From Rhodobacterales bacterium (GTDB lineage: Bacteria; Pseudomonadota; Alphaproteobacteria; Rhodobacterales; Rhodobacteraceae), in contig JAPLPE010000014.1 of NCBI GenBank assembly GCA_026400355.1, positions 1 to 64,000 of the forward strand: DNA of 64,000 bases. Reading direction: 5' to 3'. The notes under the pieces were generated by a model. It saw only the letters and a program-made list of their open reading frames with translations. It had not been told where the DNA came from and ran no database searches. Below are positions 28,366-36,300 of this stretch, in pieces; position 1 is the stretch's first letter, and each line of letters starts with the position of its first letter. The translations under genes were made by a program, and so were the position numbers.

Positions 28366-28832
28366 CGATGACGGGCGGGTGCCAGTGCGGGGCCTTGCGG
28401 TTCCGGGCCGAAAGGCTCATGGACAACCCGCATGTCTGCCATTGCCGGATGTGCCAGAAGGCCACGGGCAATTTCTTTGCTACACTTGTGGGGGTCAAGA
28501 AGCCCGACCTGACCTGGACGCGGGGGCAGGCGGCGGTGTTTCACAGTTCGGACGGCATCGGGCGTGGGTTTTGCAGGGATTGCGGGACACCGCTTTTCTT
28601 TCACCGCGAGGCGGGCGGGCATGTCTCCATGTCGATTGGTGCCTTTGACAATCCGGCGGCGATTCCGCTGGAATTCGAATGGGGGATCGAGGGGCGGTTG
28701 CCGCAGATTGCGCAACTGGGCCATGTGGAGGGCTATGTGACCGAGGTGGACGATGCCGATGGTGCGGCGAAGGCGCGGGCTACGAACCATCAGCATCCCG
28801 ACCACGATACGGAGGTCTGGCCGCCCGCCTGA
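28362..28832 (+). CDS. GFA-family protein (CENP-V/glutathione-dependent formaldehyde-activating fold)
   Basis: A 156-residue zinc-binding protein with the family cysteine pattern: GGCQCGALRF, HVCHCRMCQKATG and FCRDCGTPLFF. Members of this fold include formaldehyde-activating enzyme, but most are of unknown substrate. It is translationally coupled to holC (ATGA overlap). No catalytic partner for formaldehyde oxidation lies nearby, so the formaldehyde role is not supported here. Confidence 0.85.
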   Translation: MTMTGGCQCGALRFRAERLMDNPHVCHCRMCQKATGNFFATLVGVKKPDLTWTRGQAAVFHSSDGIGRGFCRDCGTPLFFHREAGGHVSMSIGAFDNPAAIPLEFEWGIEGRLPQIAQLGHVEGYVTEVDDADGAAKARATNHQHPDHDTEVWPPA

Positions 28833-28834
28833 TC

Positions 28835-29413
28835 CTAGCGGATGAGGATCATCTGGCCGCCCTCAATCTCGATCCGGCTGTAGAGGTGGAGATAGGTCAT
28901 CCCGAGGAGCGAGCCGTCGAGTTCGCCTTCGTTGACCACGGCGCGGACATCGTTGTCCACAATCCCGCCAAGGGCAACGGAGTTCAGCCGGACGGGCGCC
29001 GTGCGGACCGTGCCGTTGGCCGTCTGGGCGGTCCCGATGTAGGACATGGTTTCGGGCGCAAGACCCACGCGAACGGCGTCGCGCTGGCTGAGCACCATGT
29101 CGGTGGCGCCGGTGTCGACGACAAAATCCACTGGCGTGCCGTTGACGAGGAGTGTGAGGTTGTAGTGGCCGTTGCGGCCGCGCGGAATCTCGATCCGGCT
29201 GTCGCCAACGATCGCCTGTGTGGGTGAAATGTCCTGTCGGATGTCGTTCCAAAGGCCGTAGCCCGCAATTGCACCAAGAAAGATCAGACCCCAGACTGCA
29301 GCGTGCTGCAGGGTTTGGCTGATATTGTTGCGGCTTTGCACGAAGACCCACCCGGCGACGGACGCCAGGATGAGGCCAAGGTAGATCAATCTGACTATGT
29401 CATCACCGCTCAT
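28835..29413 (-). CDS. retropepsin-like aspartic protease, membrane-anchored
   Basis: A 192-residue protein with two N-terminal hydrophobic helices (IVRLIYLGLILASVAGWVFV and about 38-54) and a clan AA protease domain. The active-site triad reads VVDTGATDMVLS near residue 100, and YIGTAQTANG would form the flap. It fits the TIGR02281-type alphaproteobacterial family. The substrate is unknown. It lies tail to tail with the GFA gene and 17 bp from marC. Confidence 0.85.
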   Translation of the reverse strand: MSGDDIVRLIYLGLILASVAGWVFVQSRNNISQTLQHAAVWGLIFLGAIAGYGLWNDIRQDISPTQAIVGDSRIEIPRGRNGHYNLTLLVNGTPVDFVVDTGATDMVLSQRDAVRVGLAPETMSYIGTAQTANGTVRTAPVRLNSVALGGIVDNDVRAVVNEGELDGSLLGMTYLHLYSRIEIEGGQMILIR

Positions 29414-29430
29414 GACAAGTCATATGGGGG

Positions 29431-30057
29431 CTAGAAGCCGATCCCGCTAGTGCTGAGGCCGTCAAGAATGAACTGGATCGCCAGCGCGGCGAGAAGCATG
29501 CCGAGGACGCGGGTCACGACATTGATGCCGACGCGGCCGAGCATGCGTTCGATCGCAGGTGCGGCAAGGAAAAAGGCAAAGACGATGAAGAGGTTGAGGG
29601 CAAGGATGATCGCGATGGCGATGTAGTCGCCGATGCCCGTCGTCTGGCTGGCCAAGAGGATGATCGTGGTGATCGTGCCGGGGCCCACGATCAGGGGGAT
29701 GGCGAGGGGAGAAACCGAGGGGTCGTCGCGGTGTTCGGCGGCGCCTTCCTCGGCATTGCTCTCGCGGCGGGTCCGGCGGCGTTCGAAGAGCATGTCGAGC
29801 GCGGTGAGGAAGAGAAGGATGCCGCCCGCGATGCGAAAGGCTGGCATGGTTATGCCAATGAAGGTCAGCACCCGTTCGCCCAGCACAAGGAAGACAAGCA
29901 TCAGCACGCCTGCCGTGATGCAGGCCCGCAGTCCCACGCGCAGGCGGTGCGCCTTGGTCATGCCTTGGGTCAGGGCAATAAAAAGAGGCGTGAGTCCCGG
30001 CGCGTCGATGATGACGAAAAGCGAGGTGAAGGCGGTGATGAGTGCCGCGTTTTCCAT
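29431..30057 (-). CDS. MarC-family integral membrane protein
   Basis: A 208-residue membrane protein with six hydrophobic helices and family motifs in the segment FVIIDAPGLTPLFIALTQG and in PLAIPLIVGPGTITTIILL. The MarC family was once linked to antibiotic resistance, but its transport function is not settled. A charged loop (RRRTRRESNAEEGAAEHRDD) sits mid-protein. It is followed by the aspartic protease gene on the same strand. Confidence 0.88.
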   Translation of the reverse strand: MENAALITAFTSLFVIIDAPGLTPLFIALTQGMTKAHRLRVGLRACITAGVLMLVFLVLGERVLTFIGITMPAFRIAGGILLFLTALDMLFERRRTRRESNAEEGAAEHRDDPSVSPLAIPLIVGPGTITTIILLASQTTGIGDYIAIAIILALNLFIVFAFFLAAPAIERMLGRVGINVVTRVLGMLLAALAIQFILDGLSTSGIGF

Positions 30058-30242
30058 CAGGCGGGGCCGCCTGCGGTAGACGTAGTCGTCAGGATCGTGG
30101 TGCGCCGGATCAGCATGGCTATACCGTTGCCCTATTCGCCGGGCCGGTCAACCGGGGCTGCACGGTGTGTGCCTTTGGCGGAGATATCTGGGTCGAAAAA
30201 TCTACTCGTAAAGCGCAGTTGCTCAGATAAAGCCTCCGGTCC

Positions 30243-30325
30243 GTTCCTTCTTCTGGCTCCAAAAGACCCGGGAGGGTGAACTGGCCGCAAGGCCAGGAGG
30301 GAGAGCAGCGCCCTCCTGGCCCGGG
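30243..30325 (-). repeat. dispersed GC-rich repeat, copy 3
   Basis: On the minus strand: GGAGGGCGCTGCTCTCCCTCC, TGGCCTTGCGGCCA, then CTCCCGGGTCTTTTGGAGCC and AGAAGAAGGAA. It has the same order of elements as the copies at 19563 and 27811. It begins a few bases after the stop of the ABC-F gene (30329) and could fold into two hairpins, probably serving as its transcript end. The 30058-30242 interval beside it shows no gene. Confidence 0.65.
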
Positions 30326-30328
30326 CGG

Positions 30329-32179
30329 TCAATGGGCCTGCGCTTTCTCAAGTTTCTCCAGCGCCGCGACCCACATGGCCTCGGCGCGGTCGAGCGCCTC
30401 CATGACCTCCGCATATTTCTTGTTCCAGGTCTCAAGCTCGCCCGCGCGTTTGGTGTCGTAGAGGGCCTGATCGGCAAGCTTGGTGGCCAGTTTGTCGCGC
30501 ATGTCGTTTATCTTTTCCACGCGCTCTTCGCATTTGCGGACTTCGGCGCGGAGCGCCATCAGTTCTTCGCGCGTGAGTTTGACCGGCTTGGGCTTTGCTG
30601 CGGGCTTTTCCGGCGGCTTATCGGTGCCGAGGAGCATGCGGCGGTAGGCTTCGAGATCGTCGTCATAGGGGTTCACGTGGCCGTCTTTGACGAGCCAGAG
30701 GCGGTCGGCCACCATCGAGAGGAGGTGCATATCGTGGCTGACGAGGATCACGGCGCCGGTGTAGGCGGTCAGCGCCTCAACCAGCGCCTCGCGGCTTTCG
30801 ATGTCGAGGTGGTTGGTGGGTTCGTCGAGGATCAGGAGGTGGGGGGCGTTCAGCGTGGCAAGAAGCAACGACAGGCGCGCCTTCTGGCCGCCGGAGAGAC
30901 GTCCGACTTCGGTTTCCGCCTGGGCGGCCATGAGGCCGAAACCGGCGAGGCGGGCGCGGAGGCGGGCCTGACCTTCTTCTCCGCGTTCGCGCATGAGGTG
31001 CTGGAGCGGCGTCTCCTCGACCCGGAGTTCGTCGACCTGATGCTGGGCAAAGAAGCCGATGCGCAGTTTGTTGGACGAGATCATCTTGCCGCGCGCGGCG
31101 GGCAGGCGGCCAGAGAGGAATTTAGAGAGGGTCGATTTGCCTTCGCCGTTGCGGCCCAGGAGCGCGATGCGGTCGTCCTGATCAATGCGCAGGTTCAGGC
31201 CTTGCAGGACGATGTGGTTGCCATAGCCCACGGCAGCATCTTCGGTCGCGATGATGGGGGGCGAGAGTTCCTCGGGGGTGGGGAAGGTGAAGACGGTGCG
31301 GGCCGCATCCTCGGGCACGCGGATGGTTTCCATCTTTTCCAGCATCTTGACGCGGGACTGGGCCTGTTTGGCCTTGGATGCCTTGGCCTTGAACCGGTCC
31401 ACGAAGGATTGGAGATGGGCGCGTCTGGCGTCCTGCTTTTTCGCGGCTGAGACCATCAGGGCGCGTTTTTCGGCGCGTTGACGGGCGAACTGGTCGTAGG
31501 GGCCGGTGTAGTAGGTCAGTTTCTTGTCCTCGAGATGGAGGATCGCGCCCACGGAACGGTTCAAAAGCTCGCGGTCGTGGGAGACGATGAGGACGGTGTG
31601 GGGATATTTCACGAGATAGGCCTCGAGCCAGAGGGCGCCTTCGAGATCGAGGTAGTTGGTAGGCTCGTCCAGCAGGAGGTAGTCAGGCTGGGAGAAGAGG
31701 ACGGCGGCGAGCGCCACGCGCATCCGCCAGCCGCCCGAGAAGGCGGAGCAGGGCATGCGCTGTTCTTCGTCGGTGAAGCCCAGACCCTTGAGGATCGAGG
31801 AGGCGCGGGCCTCTGCAGACCACGCGTCGATATCCGACAGGCGGGTCTGGATTTCCGCGATGCGGTGAGGGTCGCTGGCCGTTTCAGCTTCGGACAGGAG
31901 GCTTGCGCGTTCGATATCGGCGGCGAGAACGGTGTCGAGGAGCGAGACCTCGTTGCCGGGGACCTCCTGGCTGACTCCGCCGATGCGGGCACCGCGGGGG
32001 AGTTCGATGTTGCCCGAATCCAGCGTGAGCTCGTTTCGGATCAGCTTGAAGAGCGTTGTCTTGCCCGTGCCGTTGCGGCCCACAAGGCCGACCTTGTGGC
32101 CGGTGGGGATGGTGGCAGAGGCGCCGTCCAGCAGGAGACGTCCTTCGACGGAGTAGCTTATGTCGGAAATGCGCAACAT
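30329..32179 (-). CDS. ABC-F family ATPase, YheS/Uup-like
   Basis: A 616-residue soluble protein with two ABC domains. The first Walker A, GRNGTGKTT, is near residue 35, with FSGGWRMRVAL and LLDEPTNYLD near 150-180. The second Walker A is GRNGEGKST near 350, with LSGGQKARLSL and LDEPTNHLDIES. The linker (about 220-300) is basic and helical, as expected for the P-site tRNA interaction motif of ABC-F proteins. The C-terminal Lys/Glu-rich coiled coil resembles YheS. The start at MLRISDISYS gives the normal N-terminus; an in-frame start 90 bases further upstream is unlikely. Confidence 0.92.
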   Translation of the reverse strand: MLRISDISYSVEGRLLLDGASATIPTGHKVGLVGRNGTGKTTLFKLIRNELTLDSGNIELPRGARIGGVSQEVPGNEVSLLDTVLAADIERASLLSEAETASDPHRIAEIQTRLSDIDAWSAEARASSILKGLGFTDEEQRMPCSAFSGGWRMRVALAAVLFSQPDYLLLDEPTNYLDLEGALWLEAYLVKYPHTVLIVSHDRELLNRSVGAILHLEDKKLTYYTGPYDQFARQRAEKRALMVSAAKKQDARRAHLQSFVDRFKAKASKAKQAQSRVKMLEKMETIRVPEDAARTVFTFPTPEELSPPIIATEDAAVGYGNHIVLQGLNLRIDQDDRIALLGRNGEGKSTLSKFLSGRLPAARGKMISSNKLRIGFFAQHQVDELRVEETPLQHLMRERGEEGQARLRARLAGFGLMAAQAETEVGRLSGGQKARLSLLLATLNAPHLLILDEPTNHLDIESREALVEALTAYTGAVILVSHDMHLLSMVADRLWLVKDGHVNPYDDDLEAYRRMLLGTDKPPEKPAAKPKPVKLTREELMALRAEVRKCEERVEKINDMRDKLATKLADQALYDTKRAGELETWNKKYAEVMEALDRAEAMWVAALEKLEKAQAH

Positions 32180-32283
32180 GGGCGTCCCATGCATGATGCG
32201 GGCGGGGGCGTCAATGCGGGGCGTGTGGTGCCGGGCGGGGAGGGGCGTCACCATTGTCGCTCGGACCAATGAAGCAACAATGG

Positions 32284-32330
32284 CGACCCCCCGCTTCGCT
32301 CCCCCCGAGGTACTTGAGCTCGAAAGAAGC
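32284..32330 (+). repeat. dispersed GC-rich repeat, copy 4 (short)
   Basis: Reads CCCCCCGCTTCGCT, CCCCCCGAGGTACTTGAG, then CTCGAAAGAAG. It keeps the C-run, the (A/G)(G/T)TA-TTG core and the AGAAG end. The following GAAGCGAGGGGGGT can pair back to the first C-run. It lies upstream of ndk on its strand and is the only copy not directly after a gene in the same direction. Confidence 0.5.
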
Positions 32331-32500
32331 GAGGGGGGTGGTGAGTGTCGGCAGGAAGAGGGCCTTGATTGCGGTCGGCGACTCCGGGCCGTTGGGGCGT
32401 CAATCCTCGCTTTTCACTGCGCTGGCCCCGTGATAGGCCAGCGCCGATCGTTTCCCCGGGGGGAGGCAAGGGCCTGACCCCATTGTAAAAGAGGCATGAC

Positions 32501-32923
32501 ATGGCAATCGAACGCACCCTTTCCATCATCAAACCCGACGCAACGAAGCGCAACCTGACCGGCAAGATCAATGCCAAGTTCGAGGATGCCGGTCTGCGCA
32601 TCGTGGCACAGAAGCGCATCCAGTTGACCATCGAGCAGGCCGGCCTGTTCTATGACGTGCACCGTGCGCGTCCGTTCTTTGGCGAACTGACCGAGTTCAT
32701 GGCGTCGGCTCCGGTCGTGGTGCAGGTTCTGGAAGGCGAAGGCGCCGTGCTGAAGAACCGTGAAGTGATGGGCGCGACTAACCCCAAGGATGCGGCTCCG
32801 GGCACGATCCGTGCGGATTTCGCGCTGTCGGTTGGCGAGAACTCGGTACACGGGTCGGACGCCCCGGAGACGGCGAAGAACGAAATCACATTCTTCTTCT
32901 CGGGACTTGAACTCGTAGGCTGA
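32501..32923 (+). CDS. ndk: nucleoside diphosphate kinase
   Basis: A 140-residue enzyme that balances nucleoside triphosphate pools by phosphate transfer through a histidine. The active-site region [12 protein letters not shown] is intact, and the N-terminus [20 protein letters not shown] is characteristic. Its codon choice is slightly more biased than its neighbours, as expected for a highly expressed gene. Followed by a terminator. Confidence 0.97.
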   Translation: MAIERTLSIIKPDATKRNLTGKINAKFEDAGLRIVAQKRIQLTIEQAGLFYDVHRARPFFGELTEFMASAPVVVQVLEGEGAVLKNREVMGATNPKDAAPGTIRADFALSVGENSVHGSDAPETAKNEITFFFSGLELVG

Positions 32924-32964
32924 CAGGCGGTGCGCAGGATGCGCGCCCAATGCAAGTCATCGCC

Positions 32965-33000
32965 GCCCGTGCCAGGAATGGTGCGGGCAGTTTCGTTTTG
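32965..33000 (+). terminator. intrinsic terminator of ndk
   Basis: GCCCGTGCC (32965-32973) pairs with GGTGCGGGC (32980-32988), including G-T wobbles, around AGGAAT, followed by AGTTTCGTTTT. It ends 22 bp before the next start codon. Confidence 0.75.
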
Positions 33001-33022
33001 AGGTGAGGGATCCGAGGGACGG

Positions 33023-33639
33023 ATGAGCGATGTCGGGTTTCTGGATGAGGCGGTCTGGATGAACCTGCCGCCTGTGGCGGAGAAGGTTGGTGCCTTGCTG
33101 CGGGTGCAGACGGGGTTCGAGACCGATTTCTGGCGGCGAACGCATTACGGATTCGTGCATGACAACGGGCATGTGCTGGCACGGGAGGTGGCGGGAGTTT
33201 CACTTTGACCGCGACCTGGGAGGTGCCCTATGCGGCAGCGTTTGATCAGTCGGGTGTGATGCTCTGGATTGACGGGGCGCAATGGATCAAGGCGGGGATC
33301 GAGCTGACCGATGGGGCCACGCATTGGGGATGCGTGGTGACGCGAGAGCGGTCGGACTGGTCATCGGTGTCGGTGCCGGGGATCAGCGGGCCGCAGAGCC
33401 TGCGGATGACACTGGTCGGCGGGGCAGTGATCGTCAATTACCTGACGGCGGGCGGGCAGTGGCAGTTCCTGCGGCTGGCCGATTTCCCGGAAGGGCCGCT
33501 GAAGCTCGGCGTGCTCGCCTGTTCGCCGTCGCGGGCGGGGCTGGAGGTGGTCTTCAGACGGTTCACGGTGGAGCCGCCAATGGCCAATCTGCTGCATCCG
33601 GACAGTGGGTATACGGTGCTAGGGCCTGCGAAGGGCTGA
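33023..33639 (+). pseudogene. DUF1349-family gene split by a one-base frameshift
   Basis: Two overlapping frames together make one DUF1349 protein of about 205 residues. The first (33023-33208) reads FETDFWRRTHYGFVHDNGHV and stops at VAGVSL. The second frame enters at the same point and continues FTLTATWEVPYAAAFDQSG, WIDGAQWIKAGIEL and so on to 33639. Family members run straight through this junction, so one base was lost or gained near 33195-33203 (GCGGGAGTTTCAC). Read separately, the second part would need a TTG start with no ribosome site. This is a genuine mutation or a sequencing error. Confidence 0.72.
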
Positions 33640-33645
33640 TCTTCG

Positions 33646-34143
33646 TCAGGTGCATCCGTCGCGTGTTTCGTTATCGTTAAGGCCGGTTTCGATCAGAAGG
33701 CAGCGGTCGCGGGCCTCATAATAGTAGCCGTTGGCATACCAGCGGATGGCCTGAACCTGATTACCGTCGGAGACGATGTAGGCGCCGCGCAGGTAGGCGC
33801 CGCCGTAGCGCAGGTTAACCTCGGGATCTAGAAGATCGGATGCCGAGCCGGTGAAGCCCATGGTGCGGGCGGTCTGTGGCAGAATCTGCATCAGGCCGAA
33901 ATAAGGACCATTGCGGGCATTGGGGTTGTAATCGCTTTCGCGCTGGATCACACGGTGGATGAGCTCTGCAGGAATGTCGAGGTAGGCAGCAGCCTCGTTG
34001 ATATCCTCGCGGATTTCGGGGGTTTCGCCCGGGAAGAGGGGCGGGTTGTAGGGGTCACGGCTGGCTTCGTCTCCGCCGCGACCGCAGGCAGCGAGAAGGG
34101 CGAGTGCGGCGAGGGTCGCAGCAGGTTGGAAGAATGCGGGCAT
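33646..34143 (-). CDS. lytic transglycosylase-like lipoprotein
   Basis: A 165-residue lipoprotein with lipobox LLAAC (Cys near residue 20) and an SLT/lysozyme-like domain. The catalytic Glu is in RVIQRESDYNPNARN, followed by GPYFGLMQILPQTARTMGF and the RYGGAYLRGAY segment. It would cleave peptidoglycan from the outer membrane inner face. The SLT domain is short, at about 95 residues. It is convergent with the DUF1349 gene. Confidence 0.85.
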   Translation of the reverse strand: MPAFFQPAATLAALALLAACGRGGDEASRDPYNPPLFPGETPEIREDINEAAAYLDIPAELIHRVIQRESDYNPNARNGPYFGLMQILPQTARTMGFTGSASDLLDPEVNLRYGGAYLRGAYIVSDGNQVQAIRWYANGYYYEARDRCLLIETGLNDNETRDGCT

Positions 34144-34247
34144 GAATTGCTTCCGGTCTTTGGGTCCCGTTCTGATTAGCGGCAGGTTTGACGGCGGGGA
34201 AGGGGCGGTTTGGGATTTGGCGGCGGGATGCTGATGAGGGAGTGGCC

Positions 34248-34280
34248 GGGGCGCTTGTCCGCGCAGCGTACGACTTCGCT
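34248..34280. repeat. second short repeat family, copy A
   Basis: GGGGCGCTTGTCCGCGCAGC, then GTACGACTTCGCT. It matches 38927-38959 (copy B) in about 28 of 33 positions. Both lie between genes. Confidence 0.4.
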
Positions 34281-34304
34281 TTCGCGGATGTCAGGCAGCG
34301 GCCG

Positions 34305-34637
34305 TCAGCGGGGATGGCGTTCGATCAGGCCGAAATCGCGCATGAAGGTTTCGAGATCGGAGCGGCCTTTGTCGAAGCCTTGCGCCTTGAGCGCTTCGAA
34401 CTTGGTGCGGAGGGCCTCTTTCTCGGCCCCTTTGCAGTCGTTCCAGGGGCGGCCCTGCAGCGCCATGTGCAGCACATAGTAGCCGATGAAATGGGGGCGT
34501 TCGCCGGCCGCGAGCAGGCGGGCATAGGCGGCGTCGGCACCGAGCGCGCGAAGTTCTTCGGCGGTGGTGATGCCGGCCTTGCGGAACTGGGCTTCGGTCG
34601 CGGGACCGAGGCTACGTACAGATGAGATCGCGGTCAT
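34305..34637 (-). CDS. TfoX/Sxy C-terminal domain protein
   Basis: A 110-residue protein made only of the helix-hairpin-helix-like TfoX C-terminal domain: VRSLGPATEAQFRKAGITTA, EELRALGADAAYARLL and the ALQGRPWNDC segment. It lacks the N-terminal TfoX domain of the competence regulator, so a regulatory role in competence should not be assumed. Confidence 0.82.
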   Translation of the reverse strand: MTAISSVRSLGPATEAQFRKAGITTAEELRALGADAAYARLLAAGERPHFIGYYVLHMALQGRPWNDCKGAEKEALRTKFEALKAQGFDKGRSDLETFMRDFGLIERHPR

Positions 34638-34785
34638 GAAGCGATAATGCCGGGCGTGCCGGAAAAAGGCCAGAGTGGTGCACGGACACAGCGCCGGGGA
34701 GGAACGGAGCCGGCGTGCACCCTTCTGGCTGGAGGACCGGCTGACCGAGGGAGGACGGCGCGCCGGGTCGAATTGTGTGACGGCG

Positions 34786-34944
34786 TCAGATGCTGGCGAA
34801 GTCGGTGAACTGGATCGGCGTGGTCTGGAATTGTGCCTGCTGCTGGCCCGATGTCACGGTCGCGACGGGCTGCTTTTGCGCGGGCTGGCCGGTCTGCTGC
34901 TGCGGGGTGGCCGATTGCTGGGCGTTCAGTTGGGCGGATACCAT
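34786..34944 (-). CDS. small Gln-rich protein of unknown function
   Basis: A 52-residue reading frame (MVSAQLNAQQSATPQQQ..., ending TPIQFTDFASI) with GAGG 10 nt before its ATG. It is 23% glutamine, with no hydrophobic segment. The frame is open further upstream to 35025. Composition is plausible for a short disordered protein, but evidence for expression is weak. Confidence 0.35.
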   Translation of the reverse strand: MVSAQLNAQQSATPQQQTGQPAQKQPVATVTSGQQQAQFQTTPIQFTDFASI

Positions 34945-35169
34945 CTGATGTGACCTCGTTACTGCTCGGAACTTCGAATTATTGCGGCATCCGACGGAAT
35001 GCCAGATCTCTTCATGGATCATCATTCAAAGTTACCTGAGGTTTGCGGCGCCGAAACGGCTTGATTGTGGCGAAATCATGGCAAACTTTGACTCTGTGCT
35101 GTATTTTCGCTTCCCGGTTGCGGGAATCACGATGGTGCGGCTAGGGTTCGGGATCTCTGGGATGGGTGA

Positions 35170-36300
35170 TTGATGATCCGGTTTCTGCATACGTCGGACC
35201 TGCATCTGGGCAAGCCTTTTGGGCGGTTTCCCGAGGATGTGCGGGGGCGGCTGAAGCAGGCGCGGGTGGGCGTTGTGGGGCGGCTGGCCGCTGCAGCGCG
35301 CGCCGGCGGGGCGGAGGCCGTACTGGTGGCGGGCGATTCGTTCGATGCCGAGACGCCGAGCCCGGCAGTGGTGCGACAGACGCTGAATGCGATGGCAGTG
35401 GATGCCGGGCTGCGCTGGATCGTAATGCCGGGGAACCATGATTCGCTGGCAGCGTCGGAGCTTTGGCAGATGATGGCGCGGGATGCGCCACGCAATGTCG
35501 TGCTGGCGCGGACAGAGGAACCTGTGACGCTGGGCGCGGGAGCGGTGGTTCTGCCTGCGCCCTGTACAGTGCGGCGGCCGGGGCGGGATCTGACCGAAGT
35601 GCTGGATGCAGCCACACCGCCGGGAGTGGTGCGGATCGGGCTGGCGCACGGGGCGGTGATGGAGTTCGGGACGGGGACGAGCGAGGATGGCGATCCGGCG
35701 ATCATTCCGCCGGACCGGGCGGCACGGTCGGGCCTTGATTATCTGGCGCTGGGCGACTGGCACGGGCAGATGCAGATCGGGCCGCGGCAATGGTATGCGG
35801 GCACGCCCGAGACGGACAGTTTCAAGCATGGCGGGGCGGGCGCTGCGCTGATGGTGACGGTGGCGGGCCCGGGGGCGCTGCCGGTGGTGGAGCCGGTGCG
35901 GACGGGGGTGCTGGACTGGGTGACACTGGCGCTTGATCTGCAAGCGGGGGAGGACGGGGCGGCGCGATTGCGGGCGGCCCTGCCGGGAGTGGGGGCGCGG
36001 GTGGATCACCTGATGGCTTTGCATCTGACCGGGCGGATGACTTTGGGCGCGCGCGCGGAACTGGCGCGGGCGGTGGCGGATGTGGCGCCGGATTTCCTAT
36101 ATCTCACAACAGATTGGGCGGGAGTTGCGACGGTGCATGACACGGGCGATCTGGACCTGATCGACAGGGCAGGGGCCCTGCGCGAGGTGGCAGACCGGCT
36201 GGCGGCAGAGGCTGATGATCCCGCCTTGAGTGCCGAGGCGCGGGCGGTGGCGGCGGCGGCGCTGTCGCGGCTGTTCGGCTATGCGACGGAGGAAGCATGA
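35170..36300 (+). CDS. Mre11/SbcD-like metallophosphoesterase (DNA repair exonuclease)
   Basis: A 376-residue calcineurin-like phosphoesterase with the metal-binding motifs in order: HTSDLHLG, LVAGDSFDAE, MPGNHDS, GLAHG and LGDWHG. The C-terminal half is Ala/Leu-rich and lacks the SbcD capping signature. The organisation (nuclease gene overlapping a large SMC-like ATPase by ATGA) corresponds to YhaO-YhaN, an SbcCD relative. ATG occurs twice in tandem at the start; either is possible. A role in double-strand break or end processing is an inference. Confidence 0.87.
   Translation: MMIRFLHTSDLHLGKPFGRFPEDVRGRLKQARVGVVGRLAAAARAGGAEAVLVAGDSFDAETPSPAVVRQTLNAMAVDAGLRWIVMPGNHDSLAASELWQMMARDAPRNVVLARTEEPVTLGAGAVVLPAPCTVRRPGRDLTEVLDAATPPGVVRIGLAHGAVMEFGTGTSEDGDPAIIPPDRAARSGLDYLALGDWHGQMQIGPRQWYAGTPETDSFKHGGAGAALMVTVAGPGALPVVEPVRTGVLDWVTLALDLQAGEDGAARLRAALPGVGARVDHLMALHLTGRMTLGARAELARAVADVAPDFLYLTTDWAGVATVHDTGDLDLIDRAGALREVADRLAAEADDPALSAEARAVAAAALSRLFGYATEEA

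Noticed and set aside
33205-33639. Second half of the DUF1349 gene as an independent protein
   Set aside because: It would need a TTG start without a ribosome site and begins in the middle of the domain; the upstream frame supplies exactly the missing part.
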